In this document: piece by piece, positions 35,185 to 43,857 of the stretch
Numbering within the stretch: the first letter of the stretch is position 1
Layout of the letters: every line of letters begins with the position of its first letter
DNA from: Candidatus Poribacteria bacterium WGA-3G
GTDB taxonomy: Bacteria; Poribacteria; WGA-4E; WGA-3G
Assembly: GCA_000406005.1 (NCBI GenBank)
Contig: ASZN01000021.1
Coordinates: 6,518-70,517 of the forward strand
DNA length: 64,000 nucleotides
Direction of reading: 5' to 3'
The notes under the pieces: generated by a model
Told to the model about the DNA's origin: nothing
Seen by the model: only the letters and a program-made list of their open reading frames with translations
Database searches by the model: none
Made by a program: the position numbers and the translations under genes

Positions 35185-36474
35185 CTACGCATCCTTCTCA
35201 GTGCGTTTCCCGCCCTCTATTGACAACAGAAATTTCTCGCCATCATCACTTATTTCAGGGGAACTGCTCTCTTCTGATTTCTCTTCTAACTTCCGCTTGA
35301 GAACCGGATAGGCATCCACGACCGGTATCTCTTCAAGATCTGTCAAGGTCGGTCTGCGTTCCTCTGCTCTCGCAATCGCTTCAGCGAGCCGTTCTTTTTT
35401 TCTTTTAACTCGTGCAACATCCCGCGCCTTGAAGTCCGGTAACACCTTTTCCGCAAACAGTTCTAACGATTCGATTATATCTTCATGGCGGTTCGCACCA
35501 GCCTGTTGAATGAAAACGACCTGATCCACGCCAGCCTCTTCCATCACCTCCAAGTGCTCACGCACCTGATCCGGCGTTCCGATACCCGCTCTACCTTCAG
35601 TCGGCTCCTGTGTCGTCTCTCTATACAGCTGCCAAATATCCGTCTGTCCGGGTATCTGTGAACCGCCGTGATAGTAATGTGCCAACGCAAACCGGAAGAA
35701 ACGGAATCCGTCTAATCCACGCGCGACAGCAGTCGCCTCATCGTTGTGGCAGGAGAACCCAGATACCATAGCGATGTTAGGGTTAACTCGCTGCGTCAGC
35801 GGTTCGCATTCCCTCTCAAAAATCTCGTAATACTCTTCCACCCAAAATTTGGCTTCATTGGCATCAATAAAAGCAAAAGTTAGCGCACCGAGTCCATATC
35901 TCGCCGCAAAACGAAGGCTATCACGACTCGAACAAGCCACCCACGGCGGCGGATGCGGTGTCTGCAACGGTTTCGGTACAACATTACGCGGTGGCATCGA
36001 AAAGTACTGACCATCGTACCCAGTATACGGCGACTGCGTCATCATTTTTGCCGTTTCACGCGTACATTCCGCCCACATCTCGCGTTTATGCTTCGGATCA
36101 ACGTTGAATCCACCGAGTTCTATATGCGAAGCAGACTCTCCCGTCCCCCACTCTACGCGCCCGTTCGATACGAGGTCAAGCGTCGCGATCCGCTCAGCAA
36201 CACGTGCAGGATGGTTGTACGCTGGCGGCATCAATACGATCCCGTGTCCGAGCCGAATCTGCGTCGTCCGCTGACTACACGCCGCAAGAAATACCTCCGG
36301 CGCAGAAGAGTGCGAATACTCTTCAAGGAAATGGTGCTCAACCTCCCAAATATAATCGAAACCAAGTTTATCAGCGAGTTCTACCTGCGCCAACGCATCT
36401 TGGAATAACTTATGCTCCTCACCCTCAGCCCACGGACGTGGAATCTGATGCTCATAAAATAGTCCAAATTTCAT
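35185..36474 (-). CDS. Luciferase-like (LLM class) flavin-dependent oxidoreductase
   Basis: 429 residues. Bacterial-luciferase-like TIM barrel: FGLFYEHQIPRPW, DYIWEVEHHFLEEYSHS, IRLGHGIVLMPPAYNHP, RVAERIATLDLVSNGRVEWG and AGIGTPDQVREHLE. These enzymes use reduced FMN or F420. The C-terminal 70 residues (after DFKARDVARVK) are charged and low in complexity, beyond the usual domain. The NtrC-type regulator follows after 37 bases, so the two may be one operon. Substrate unknown. Confidence 0.85.
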   Translation of the reverse strand: MKFGLFYEHQIPRPWAEGEEHKLFQDALAQVELADKLGFDYIWEVEHHFLEEYSHSSAPEVFLAACSQRTTQIRLGHGIVLMPPAYNHPARVAERIATLDLVSNGRVEWGTGESASHIELGGFNVDPKHKREMWAECTRETAKMMTQSPYTGYDGQYFSMPPRNVVPKPLQTPHPPPWVACSSRDSLRFAARYGLGALTFAFIDANEAKFWVEEYYEIFERECEPLTQRVNPNIAMVSGFSCHNDEATAVARGLDGFRFFRFALAHYYHGGSQIPGQTDIWQLYRETTQEPTEGRAGIGTPDQVREHLEVMEEAGVDQVVFIQQAGANRHEDIIESLELFAEKVLPDFKARDVARVKRKKERLAEAIARAEERRPTLTDLEEIPVVDAYPVLKRKLEEKSEESSSPEISDDGEKFLLSIEGGKRTEKDA

Positions 36475-36541
36475 TTTTTAATGATACCTTGCGGTTAAAT
36501 AACGCGGATTTGAAATCTAACGTCCGTTTCTCGAATCCGCT

Positions 36542-37315
36542 CTACATTTCGGTATTAAGCGTTTGCATCTCTGCGTCGGTCAACTCCCACTCAAAGACAT
36601 CCAAATTCTCCCGTAAATGCGGCACTGAACCCGATTTCGGTATTGTGATAATGCCTTGCTGTATAAGCCAACGGAGAGCGACCTGCGCTGCGGTCTTCCC
36701 GTGATTCTCACCGATCTTGCCCAACATAGCGTCCCCGGCAAGGTTGCCAACAGCGAGCGGACGATGCGCTGTCATTACAATGTCACGTGCATGGCAATAG
36801 TCTCGCAATTCTGCACGGTTTCTCCGAACATGATACTCCACCTGATTTGTGCAAATCGGAAGTTCTGAGACCTCATACGCCTCTTCAACTTGAGCGATGC
36901 TAAAGTTACTGATACCGATGCTTTTCACCTGACCCGCGTCGTAGAGTTTTTGGAATGCATCAAAAGTCTCAGTAACCGGAACAGAGCCGCTCGGATGGTG
37001 AATCAATAACAGATCAACGTAATCCATTTGCAAATCGCTGAGGCACGCCTCAAATTGAGCGAGGACCTCGTCATGCTTGAGATGGGTGTGCCAAATTTTA
37101 GTGGTAAGAAAAATATTTTCGCGGTCGATATGAACGTCGCGAAGTGCGTTCCCGATTTCGCGTTGGTTCTGGTACATCCACGCTGTGTCGATATGGGTAT
37201 ACCCGAAGTCAACGGCTTCTTTGACAATGCGTTCGCACTGCCTGCCTTTGAGCTGCCAGGTTCCTAAACCCAGTATTGGTATTTCGTGTCCTGATGCAAG
37301 TTTGATATTTTTCAT
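36542..37315 (-). CDS. Aldo/keto reductase
   Basis: 257 residues, a little short for the 2,5-diketo-gluconate reductase class. Catalytic residues are visible: Asp and Tyr in HIDTAWMYQNQREIG, Lys in FLTTKIWHTH and His in DLLLIHHPSG. The final motif WLIQQGIITIPKSGS binds the phosphate of NADPH. No relation in sequence to the AKR at 14630 beyond the family fold. Likely reduces a keto-sugar acid or general aldehyde. Confidence 0.87.
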   Translation of the reverse strand: MKNIKLASGHEIPILGLGTWQLKGRQCERIVKEAVDFGYTHIDTAWMYQNQREIGNALRDVHIDRENIFLTTKIWHTHLKHDEVLAQFEACLSDLQMDYVDLLLIHHPSGSVPVTETFDAFQKLYDAGQVKSIGISNFSIAQVEEAYEVSELPICTNQVEYHVRRNRAELRDYCHARDIVMTAHRPLAVGNLAGDAMLGKIGENHGKTAAQVALRWLIQQGIITIPKSGSVPHLRENLDVFEWELTDAEMQTLNTEM

Positions 37316-37479
37316 AATATCAACATCTTACGTGATTCCGAAAAAAAAGTCAAGTGCGAAGAAAAATCAATCAGGAACTAAATCGTCCTGAAATGCCAAT
37401 TTATTTTTCAGATTTGGTATAAAATTTCACATAAACACAGCGAGATAGACTTTTTTTTCAAAATAACGCCAAAAAAAAG

Positions 37480-37509
37480 TTGACAAACACTAAAGAAATA
37501 GAGTATACT
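37480..37509 (+). promoter_or_regulatory. Promoter of tRNA-Leu
   Basis: TTGACA (37480-37485) and TATACT (37504-37509) with an 18-base spacer, 14 bases before the tRNA 5' end. A near-consensus promoter as expected for a stable RNA gene. Confidence 0.75.
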
Positions 37510-38082
37510 ATTAATATTATTGTGGTCGAGTGGTGGAATCGGTAGACACAACGGACTTGTGCGCCATTGTGCTAATGTGCCCAATTGAGATATAAATCTC
37601 TATACTAATTAGGAAATGGTATAAAGCCAACTGCTTTAGGGTAAAGAGAAATCTAAACCTGAACATAGCATAGCAGTAAAGGATAGAATGGATGAACTAA
37701 CCTAATCCAAAGCTATTCAAGGCTTGAGAGATATGGTAAGAGTTATACTACCCGAAATCCAATACGCAGGAGTAAGTGTGGCTAAAAGGGCAAGGTTAGT
37801 GATGCCCCCACTAAGAGATGACATTAGATTTTAAGTCTGTCTAATGCCTTCCTAAATCTCTTAGACACTGTGAAATATACACAGGCAAGCGTATGAGTGG
37901 ATTACCTAAGTCTCTCTATCGTTGACACATTGGAACTATGGGATAGTCTAAAGGGTGAGAACCCCATGGCTACGGAGTTTCCATAGTAGTCGCTCTCAAC
38001 TGAGAATAAGACTATGCGAAGGTATAGTGAAGATGAAGGGAAACAGGTAAGTTAATCCAAGTAGATATAAGAGTAATGCGAA

Positions 38083-39876
38083 ATGCATATTATCTCGAAT
38101 AAATACCTTGGAATAGTGAGTGATAGAGGAAAAAGAAATCTTCCGCTAAAGCGCGTATACTCTAATATGTGCGATAGAGAATTATTTCTAATTGCCTATC
38201 ATCAAATGGCGAAAAAGAAAGGTGCCATGACAAAGGGGTCTAACTCCGAAAACATTGATGAAATGTCGATTACAAAAATAGATAAAATCATCAATGAACT
38301 TAAAACCGGAAAATATAGACCCAAACCCAGTCGTAGGGTCTATGTATCTAAACCAGACGGAAAACAAAGATGTTTAGGAATACCATGCTGGACAGACAAA
38401 CTCGTCCAACGTGTAGTAACGATGATACTGGGAGAATACTATGAACCCCAGTTCTCAGATCACTCGCATGGATTTAGACCCAATAGAGGTTGTCATACTG
38501 CTTTGGAAGAAATAGCCATAGCGTGGAAAGGGACAAAGTGGTTTATAGAAGGAGACATAAAGGGCTGCTTCGACAACATAAACCATGAATACCTACTGAA
38601 GATCCTAAGAAAAAGGATTTTAGATGAAAGACTCATTAAACTCATTCGTATATGGCTAAAAGCCGGGTATATCGAGAATTGGACATACCACAACACATAC
38701 TCAGGCACGCCACAAGGCGGCGTTATGAGTCCTCTACTGGCTAACATATACCTCTCTGAATTAGATGAAAAATTAGAAGAATTATCTGAAATCTGGAAAG
38801 TAGGAAAATCAAGAGGAACAAACCCCGAATACGCTAAACTATCGCGAAAAATCAACAAAGCAAAGAAGGAAAATAACGCCCAAGAAGCAAAAGAAGCACG
38901 GAAAGAACTTAACATCGCTAAAAGCAAAGGGCTTACTTGGTCGAATCCGCAAGATGACAATTTCCGCAGACTAAAATTTGTCAGATACGCAGACGATTTT
39001 ATTATCGGATTTATCGGTAGCAAAGCAGAAGCCAAAGACATCAAAAAGGAAGTCAAAACTTTCCTCAAAGATGAAATTGGACTCACGCTATCGGACGATA
39101 AAACGAAAATAACGAACGCGACACACGAAAAAGCACGCTTTCTTAACTACGAAATCTTTACCGAGAAATCAACAACAAGACCAAGAATAAATGGAACAAT
39201 CCGCTTGGACTTGCCTCACGACGTGTTCATAAAATGGAAAAGGAAGTATACTAAGAAAGGGAAAGCCTATCACAGCCCCTACTACATGGAACTATCCGAT
39301 TATATGATAATCAGGGCATATAATGCAGAGTTTCAAGGTCTCTATCAGTATTACATAATGGCTCAAAACGTATCGAGCAAATTATATCAATTGAAGAGCT
39401 ATGTGATGACATCAGCAGCTAAAACCTTGGCATCCAAACACAAACTCTCTGTAAACAAAATATGCGAAAAATATAAGAGGACCGGCAGCAACGGCGTAAA
39501 AGCACTCATAGTAGAGGTCAATAGAAAGGATAAACCGCCCTTAGTCGCCACATTAGGGGACTTCCAAATAAAATGGGTAAAGTTTCCGAGTAAGAAAGAT
39601 AAGCCATACAACGATGAAATTAGAGGTATAAAAGTTCTTGATGATAAAAAAAGTGTCCGGTCTGACCTCCTAACAAGGCTTATGAATAACACTTGTGAAA
39701 TATGTGGAAATACGGATGAAATAGAAGTACACCACATCAGAAAAATGAGTGATATTGATAAGAACAAAGAAGGATGGCAAAAACTCATGAGTAGCATGAG
39801 ACGAAAGACACTCATCGTCTGCAAGGACTGTCATCATAAAATCCATATAGGAAAATATGATGGAAAATCACTATAA
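38083..39876 (+). CDS. ltrA: Group II intron reverse transcriptase/maturase with HNH endonuclease
   Basis: 597 residues. N-terminus RGKRNLPLKRVYSNMCDREL, then RT blocks: LGIPCWTDKLVQRV, FSDHSHGFRPNRGCHTAL, TPQGGVMSPLLANIYLSELD and the active site VRYADDFIIGF near residue 303. A maturase (X) domain follows around 400-500. The C-terminal HNH nuclease has CEICGN, EVHHIRKMSD and CKDCHHKIH. All catalytic motifs are intact, so the intron may still be mobile. It lies in domain IV of the intron RNA, and would assist splicing of tRNA-Leu. Confidence 0.93.
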   Translation: MHIISNKYLGIVSDRGKRNLPLKRVYSNMCDRELFLIAYHQMAKKKGAMTKGSNSENIDEMSITKIDKIINELKTGKYRPKPSRRVYVSKPDGKQRCLGIPCWTDKLVQRVVTMILGEYYEPQFSDHSHGFRPNRGCHTALEEIAIAWKGTKWFIEGDIKGCFDNINHEYLLKILRKRILDERLIKLIRIWLKAGYIENWTYHNTYSGTPQGGVMSPLLANIYLSELDEKLEELSEIWKVGKSRGTNPEYAKLSRKINKAKKENNAQEAKEARKELNIAKSKGLTWSNPQDDNFRRLKFVRYADDFIIGFIGSKAEAKDIKKEVKTFLKDEIGLTLSDDKTKITNATHEKARFLNYEIFTEKSTTRPRINGTIRLDLPHDVFIKWKRKYTKKGKAYHSPYYMELSDYMIIRAYNAEFQGLYQYYIMAQNVSSKLYQLKSYVMTSAAKTLASKHKLSVNKICEKYKRTGSNGVKALIVEVNRKDKPPLVATLGDFQIKWVKFPSKKDKPYNDEIRGIKVLDDKKSVRSDLLTRLMNNTCEICGNTDEIEVHHIRKMSDIDKNKEGWQKLMSSMRRKTLIVCKDCHHKIHIGKYDGKSL

Positions 39877-39888
39877 AAACTTACTGGA

Positions 39889-39922
39889 GAGCTACGTGCA
39901 TTGAAAAGTGCAAGCGTGGTTC
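39889..39922 (+). ncRNA. Group II intron domain V
   Basis: 34 bases, beginning GAGCTACGTGCATTGAAAAG and ending GCGTGGTTC. It has the catalytic AGC triad, a GAAA tetraloop and a bulge in the middle, the standard domain V plan. This is the ribozyme core and the firmest proof of group II identity. Confidence 0.9.
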
Positions 39923-40040
39923 GGAGGGGGACTATTGAAAACACAGATGATGCTGTGCGTTGGTAGTCTACCCTACAAAATCCGTCGCCCTAAACAGGTG
40001 TGAGGGTTCAAGTCCCTCCTCGACCATAATTCAATACAAG

Positions 40041-40133
40041 TAGAACTTACGCGCTTCCACGGTAGGTGCGGTTTCATAACCGCACCCGATTACGTCATCA
40101 TAGACCTAATTCTCTGATTTCGCGTAAGTCTTG
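40041..40133. mobile_element. MITE with 13-bp TIRs (copy 4), carrying a GTAG hairpin
   Basis: TAGAACTTACGCG (40041-40053) and CGCGTAAGTCTTG (40121-40133). Flanks ACAAG and ACAAT differ by one base, a worn 5-bp duplication. Inside is GTAG followed by GTGCGGTT/AACCGCAC (40062-40086), the same hairpin found free at 51842. It sits 14 bases after tRNA-Leu exon 2. Confidence 0.65.
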
Positions 40134-40147
40134 ACAATAATTCTTGA

Positions 40148-40222
40148 CGCAGGGTAGAGCAGCCAGGTAGCTCGTCGGGCTCATAACCCGGAGGACGGGG
40201 GTTCAAATCCCCCCCCCTGCAA
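40148..40222 (+). tRNA. tRNA-fMet(CAU)
   Basis: CGCAGGGTAGAGCAGCCAGG is the initiator 5' half, with the C1-A72 mismatch, three G-C pairs at the base of the anticodon stem (GGG/CCC), anticodon CAT in loop CTCATAA and T loop TTCAAAT. CCA is not encoded. The run of nine C after the T loop is one longer than the T and acceptor stems need, so a base may be extra by mutation or sequencing error. Confidence 0.88.
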
Positions 40223-40316
40223 TCTTCTCAACCCCTAAATGTTCTTTGATACATCAACGATAACATACAAAAAACACACTTAACCTCATCGTTTCCGATA
40301 ATCCATCTCAACCTAT

Positions 40317-40390
40317 GCCGGTGTAGCTCAGTGGTTTAGAGCACACGACTCATAATCGTGCTGTCCGGAGTTCGACTCTCCGCACCGGCA
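40317..40390 (+). tRNA. tRNA with CAU anticodon, probably elongator Met
   Basis: 74 bases: acceptor GCCGGTG/CACCGGC, D arm TAGCTCAGTGGTT, anticodon stem CACGA/TCGTG with loop CTCATAA, T arm CGGAG TTCGACT CTCCG, discriminator A; CCA not encoded. CAU can be read as Met or, after lysidine modification, as Ile2. The acceptor has G4-C69 and G5-C68 rather than the C4-G69, C5-G68 pairs known for E. coli tRNA-Ile2, so Met is preferred. tilS, the lysidine synthetase, begins 54 bases downstream. Confidence 0.85.
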
Positions 40391-40444
40391 TCGTTCTACC
40401 GTTTAAGCGGTGGGATACAATTTGCCGTTAAAATTGGCGACCTC

Positions 40445-41890
40445 ATGACAGCCGACTTCGTTCAACAGATGCACCGCTCCATAGCAGAGCATAAAATGAT
40501 TGAGGACGCTGAAACTGTGCTCGTCGCAGTCTCAGGCGGCGCAGATTCGCTTGCACTCCTATACGCACTGCACGCTTTACGCCAACAACTCAGATGTCAT
40601 CTGCACGTTGTACATCTAAACCACTGCCTCCGACCAGACGCTGACACAGACGCTGACTTCGTCCGACAACACGCAGAACACCTAAATCTGCCTTGCACCC
40701 TCCAACAGGTAGATGTGTTCCGTTTAGCAAAACAGTGGAAACTCTCTGTAGAAACCGCCGGACGCAGAGCACGCTATCAATTCTATGATTCCGTCTGTTC
40801 GGAAACCGACGCGACGAAAGTCGCCTTAGGACACCACCAAGACGACATCGCCGAAACGGTTCTGATGAACCTCATACGCGGGAGCGGAACCGACGGATTG
40901 AAAGGCATCGTTCCCGTCAGGGATATGAAATTTATTAGACCTCTGATAGAATTTACACGTCAACAGATTGAGGCGTTCCTAACGTCCATAGGTATTGTCC
41001 CGCGACACGATTCAACCAACACCGATACACGCTATCTTCGCAATCGTATCCGCCACGAGTTGATACCAAGGCTTGAGAACAATTATAATCCAAATATCAA
41101 AGCCGCATTAAGCCGGACTGCTGATGTATTAGGTACTGAATCGGAATACCTTGATACAATCGCTTGCACAGCGTTTGAGGCGTGCCAAATACAAGTCTCG
41201 CAAGAGACTATTATCCTTGATAGGGAAAAATTTCGACAGCACCACATCGCACTGCAGAGACGGATCCTCCGGAAAAGCGTATCCGAGATGTTAGGCGATT
41301 CGAGCGATCTCTATTTCAAACACTGCATCGCGATGCAAAATCTCATTGAAGGCGACGCACCTAATGCTGTCCTGCCACTTCCGAACGGTTTACAATTTCG
41401 GCGTGCATATCAACGGATCGCCTTTGAAAGAAAAACAACTGAAATAGGAAACTTCTCCTATCCGATCGCCACTGTTGGAAAAACACTTATAGCGGCTTTA
41501 AATGCCGAAATTATTGCAGAATTGGGGGATGGAACATCTCGTAGAACACCCACACCACCCAATGGCAAATTTGAAGCGATATTTGATTATCAAAAGTTAA
41601 GAAAGGTATTTGCAGAACCGTTTTCAGAAGCAATCCCGCTCACATTGCGTAATCGGCGACAAGGCGACCGGTTTCAGCCGTACGGTATGCAAGGGACGAA
41701 AAAAATTAAGGATTTTTTGATAGATGCCAAGGTGCCTCGCCACGAACGCGACAACATTCCGCTCCTTGTTTGCGGCGATGTGATCTTGTGGGTCATCGGT
41801 TATACAACCAGCGATCTTTTCAAGGTCCAACCGCACACACAACACTATCTCTACCTAAGTTATGCCAGCAGCGACGAAACCGCTCCCTGA
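40445..41890 (+). CDS. tilS: tRNA(Ile)-lysidine synthetase
   Basis: 481 residues from ATG 40445; the open frame extends back into the tRNA gene but that part cannot be protein. The ATP pyrophosphatase P-loop is VAVSGGADSLALLYALHA; HLNHCLRPDA and GHHQDDIAETVLMNLIRGSG are TilS signatures; the C-terminal tRNA-binding domain includes LRNRRQGDRFQPYGMQG and KIKDFLIDAKVPRHERDN. It converts C34 of tRNA-Ile2(CAU) to lysidine so that AUA is read. Overlaps hpt by 29 bases. Confidence 0.93.
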   Translation: MTADFVQQMHRSIAEHKMIEDAETVLVAVSGGADSLALLYALHALRQQLRCHLHVVHLNHCLRPDADTDADFVRQHAEHLNLPCTLQQVDVFRLAKQWKLSVETAGRRARYQFYDSVCSETDATKVALGHHQDDIAETVLMNLIRGSGTDGLKGIVPVRDMKFIRPLIEFTRQQIEAFLTSIGIVPRHDSTNTDTRYLRNRIRHELIPRLENNYNPNIKAALSRTADVLGTESEYLDTIACTAFEACQIQVSQETIILDREKFRQHHIALQRRILRKSVSEMLGDSSDLYFKHCIAMQNLIEGDAPNAVLPLPNGLQFRRAYQRIAFERKTTEIGNFSYPIATVGKTLIAALNAEIIAELGDGTSRRTPTPPNGKFEAIFDYQKLRKVFAEPFSEAIPLTLRNRRQGDRFQPYGMQGTKKIKDFLIDAKVPRHERDNIPLLVCGDVILWVIGYTTSDLFKVQPHTQHYLYLSYASSDETAP

Positions 41891-42428
41891 ATCTGTTCTC
41901 ATTTCTGAACCGTGCCTCCAAAAACGTATTCGCGAACTCGGCACACAAATTCTTGCCGATTATGAAAACCAAGAGTTAATACTCCTCGGTGTCCTGAGGG
42001 GAAGTGTGTTATTTTTCGCTGATCTCTCTCGTGCTATCTTCGGTGCACAACTTGAAAAACCCAGCAGAGAAGTACAGGTCCGTTTTGAATTCGTACAACT
42101 CACGAGTTATAATAATAACACACAACCATCGGCAGTCGAACTTATTCACGGCGGCAGCGACTATCTCGAACATCAGAATATCCTCATCGTCGAGGATATT
42201 ATCGATACTGGACAAACTTTGAAACTTCTATACGAACATCTACGGACACTGAACCCGAAAACCGTTAAGGTGTGCACACTCCTCGACAAACCGTCTAAAC
42301 GTCGAGTACCTGTCACTATTGACTATATCGGTTTTGAGGTGCCGGATGCTTTCGTCGTAGGCTACGGACTTGACTACGCACAACAATATCGGAATTTACC
42401 GTATATCGCCTTGTTGGAATCAACCTAA
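41862..42428 (+). CDS. hpt: Hypoxanthine phosphoribosyltransferase
   Basis: 188 residues. The PRPP loop is ILIVEDIIDTGQTLK; GVLRGSVLFFADLSRAI and VPDAFVVGYGLDYAQQYRNL are the flexible-loop and purine-site motifs. It salvages hypoxanthine and guanine. The start overlaps the end of tilS, the order seen in many bacteria (tilS-hpt-ftsH), but ftsH does not follow here; a promoter and a MITE do. Confidence 0.93.
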   Translation: MPAATKPLPESVLISEPCLQKRIRELGTQILADYENQELILLGVLRGSVLFFADLSRAIFGAQLEKPSREVQVRFEFVQLTSYNNNTQPSAVELIHGGSDYLEHQNILIVEDIIDTGQTLKLLYEHLRTLNPKTVKVCTLLDKPSKRRVPVTIDYIGFEVPDAFVVGYGLDYAQQYRNLPYIALLEST

Positions 42429-42501
42429 GCAATTTCAATGGACGATAAAGACTATCCAGCACCACAATATTTGGTGCAAAGCACTTTTTATATTTTTTTC
42501 T

Positions 42502-42531
42502 TGACAATAATTTGAATTATTTGATATAATA
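42502..42531 (+). promoter_or_regulatory. Sigma-70-type promoter
   Basis: TTGACA (42502-42507) and TATAAT (42526-42531), both perfect, with an 18-base spacer. The next gene, the cytochrome, begins 259 bases away; a MITE has entered between them. Confidence 0.75.
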
Positions 42532-42559
42532 TATTAATCCTTTAATACATAATTATTAA

Positions 42560-42714
42560 TAGGACCTACGCACACCCCATGCAGGGTTTTTGCAATGTAA
42601 TACAAGGAATGGATTTCGTCTATTCCCAGACTAAATCCGGTGTTTCTTCAGGGTTTGTAACCCCGCCTGATGCCCGTATTATGTAGAATCTCATGAAAAA
42701 ATGCGTAAGTCCTA
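42560..42714. mobile_element. MITE with 13-bp TIRs (copy 5)
   Basis: TAGGACCTACGCA (42560-42572) and TGCGTAAGTCCTA (42702-42714) with perfect 5-bp duplications ATTAA (42555-42559, 42715-42719). The interior resembles copy 1 (GCAGGGTTTTTGC, GGTGTTTCTTCAGGGTTTG) but is not the same, with a 40-base different middle. It lies in the leader of the cytochrome gene. Confidence 0.82.
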
Positions 42715-42789
42715 ATTAAGTTGAATTGACACGCCTTTGCTAAGACAGCAATTTAAGTTACAATAAACATCACCAAGAGGGGGTTTATA

Positions 42790-43572
42790 ATGCGTAAACT
42801 CGTTTCGTTTGCCCTATGTGGTGTTTTGATCACGGCATTCATCTTTTTCACACAAGCACAAATGTCAGACAAAGCACAACTGGGGCGCGAACTTTTTCAC
42901 GATCCAACTTTCAAAGGAACAATCAAACCCGGTAAAGTAAAAGGATTCGCTACTGGGCTTACCTGCGCAAACTGCCACGCAGATTTTGACGAGACAACAC
43001 ATCCGGATGGAGTCATTCGTGCCGGACACAGTATGGTTGGTGTCCCACACCGCGGACAGGCGAAAGGCGGAATGATCTCAGCCGACATCTTTGAACGCGC
43101 AGCAGGCGGCGGCGGTTTCTGCTACCAGCACTTCCTACAGCGAATACCAGGTCCCGAAGTCGATCCAACCGCAATCCCTGAAGAACACGCTGAAGCACTT
43201 ATGGCGTATTTCAAAGCGATCTCCGGTGATAACAAGGGTCCCCAATTTGAAATAGCAATGTTAGATGACAATGCCAAAAAGGCAGCCGGTGAGAAACTCG
43301 CTGCTATGAGCGGCGAGGCAGAAAACGGATGGCAACTCTTCGGGCGCGCATGCGTCGTCTGCCACCCGTCACCCTATAAAGCCGGAATCGGACCCCAACT
43401 CATCCGATCAAGACCACCTCGGAATATCGACGCAACACTGGAACGTTGGGCAACGAAAATTCGAGGCGGCGGTACGCTCATGCCTTTCTATGCACCTGAT
43501 ATCCTCAGCGACCAACAAGTCGCAGATATTATCGCATTCCTGCGCCAAGAATTAGAAAACGCCGGAAATTAA
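42790..43572 (+). CDS. Secreted dihaem cytochrome c
   Basis: 260 residues. Signal peptide (LVSFALCGVLITAFIFFTQAQ) and two haem sites, CANCH near residue 60 and CVVCH near 195, each starting a small cytochrome c domain; GTLMPFYAPDILSDQQVADI carries the distal Met of the second. The first domain (GRELFHDPTFKG, GHSMVGVPHRG) recalls dihaem peroxidase or thiosulfate-oxidation cytochromes. Probably periplasmic electron transfer. AAGAGGGGG precedes the ATG; a hairpin terminator follows. Confidence 0.82.
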   Translation: MRKLVSFALCGVLITAFIFFTQAQMSDKAQLGRELFHDPTFKGTIKPGKVKGFATGLTCANCHADFDETTHPDGVIRAGHSMVGVPHRGQAKGGMISADIFERAAGGGGFCYQHFLQRIPGPEVDPTAIPEEHAEALMAYFKAISGDNKGPQFEIAMLDDNAKKAAGEKLAAMSGEAENGWQLFGRACVVCHPSPYKAGIGPQLIRSRPPRNIDATLERWATKIRGGGTLMPFYAPDILSDQQVADIIAFLRQELENAGN

Positions 43573-43580
43573 TCGAAATT

Positions 43581-43605
43581 TAGGCTGGGTCGAACACCCA
43601 GCCTA
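43581..43605. terminator. Hairpin after the cytochrome gene
   Basis: TAGGCTGGGT (43581-43590) pairs with ACCCAGCCTA (43596-43605), 10 perfect pairs with loop CGAAC. It could be a terminator, though only ATACTTT follows, or another REP-like palindrome. Confidence 0.55.
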
Positions 43606-43857
43606 ATACTTTCGTGTTGAACCATCTATTTTTGTAACCTACTCTCTTCACTATTCGTTATTTGCCTATAAGCCAACATACGCCTTGACTTGAACGATTA
43701 AGGTATAATTCGAGAGTTTCGCTCGGTTTTTCTTTCTCTAATACCGAATATTTAATCGTTTCAGCTCAAAAGTCTATCGGTTGGTTCAAACAGCAATACA
43801 CGCAGTTGAAACACATTAATGTTTTACACGACCCGAATATGAAGAGAGGACAGTGGC

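Larger units (their letters stand above)
37559..39976 (+). mobile_element. Complete group II intron in tRNA-Leu
   Basis: 2418 bases. It starts GTGCGCC, the group II 5' consensus, and ends CCCTAC (AY end). About 520 bases of structured RNA precede the ORF (38083-39876), and a canonical 34-base domain V (39889-39922) follows it, then a domain VI stem. AAGTCT at 37908 (or 37829 region) could pair with the last six exon bases GGACTT as EBS1, with one G-U. The intron is more A/T-rich than its neighbours, as expected for an acquired element. Confidence 0.92.
37524..40026 (+). tRNA. tRNA-Leu(UAA) interrupted in the anticodon by a group II intron
   Basis: Exon 1 is 37524-37558 and exon 2 is 39977-40026. 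Joined, they give an 85-base class II tRNA: acceptor GGTCGAG/CTCGACC, D arm TGGTGGAATCGGTAGACACA (identical to that of E. coli tRNA-Leu(UAA)), anticodon stem ACGGA/TCCGT with loop CTTAAAA, a long variable arm and T arm GAGGG TTCAAGT CCCTC, with discriminator A and no encoded CCA. The intron lies between U34 and A35, so the UAA anticodon exists only after splicing. Exact splice points are fixed by intron ends GTGCG and CTAC. Confidence 0.9.

Noticed and set aside
37559..39976. Group I intron in tRNA-Leu, as in cyanobacteria
   Set aside because: The ends are GTGCG and AC, there is a 34-base domain V, and the ORF is an RT/maturase with HNH. These are group II features; no group I core was seen.
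40358..40444. TilS start inside the tRNA(CAU) gene
   Set aside because: The open frame there crosses tRNA sequence; the protein-like sequence begins at ATG 40445.
43686..43709. Promoter TTGACT with TATAAT before the lipoprotein gene
   Set aside because: The spacing is only 13 bases, too short for a sigma-70 promoter, and the distance to the gene is large.
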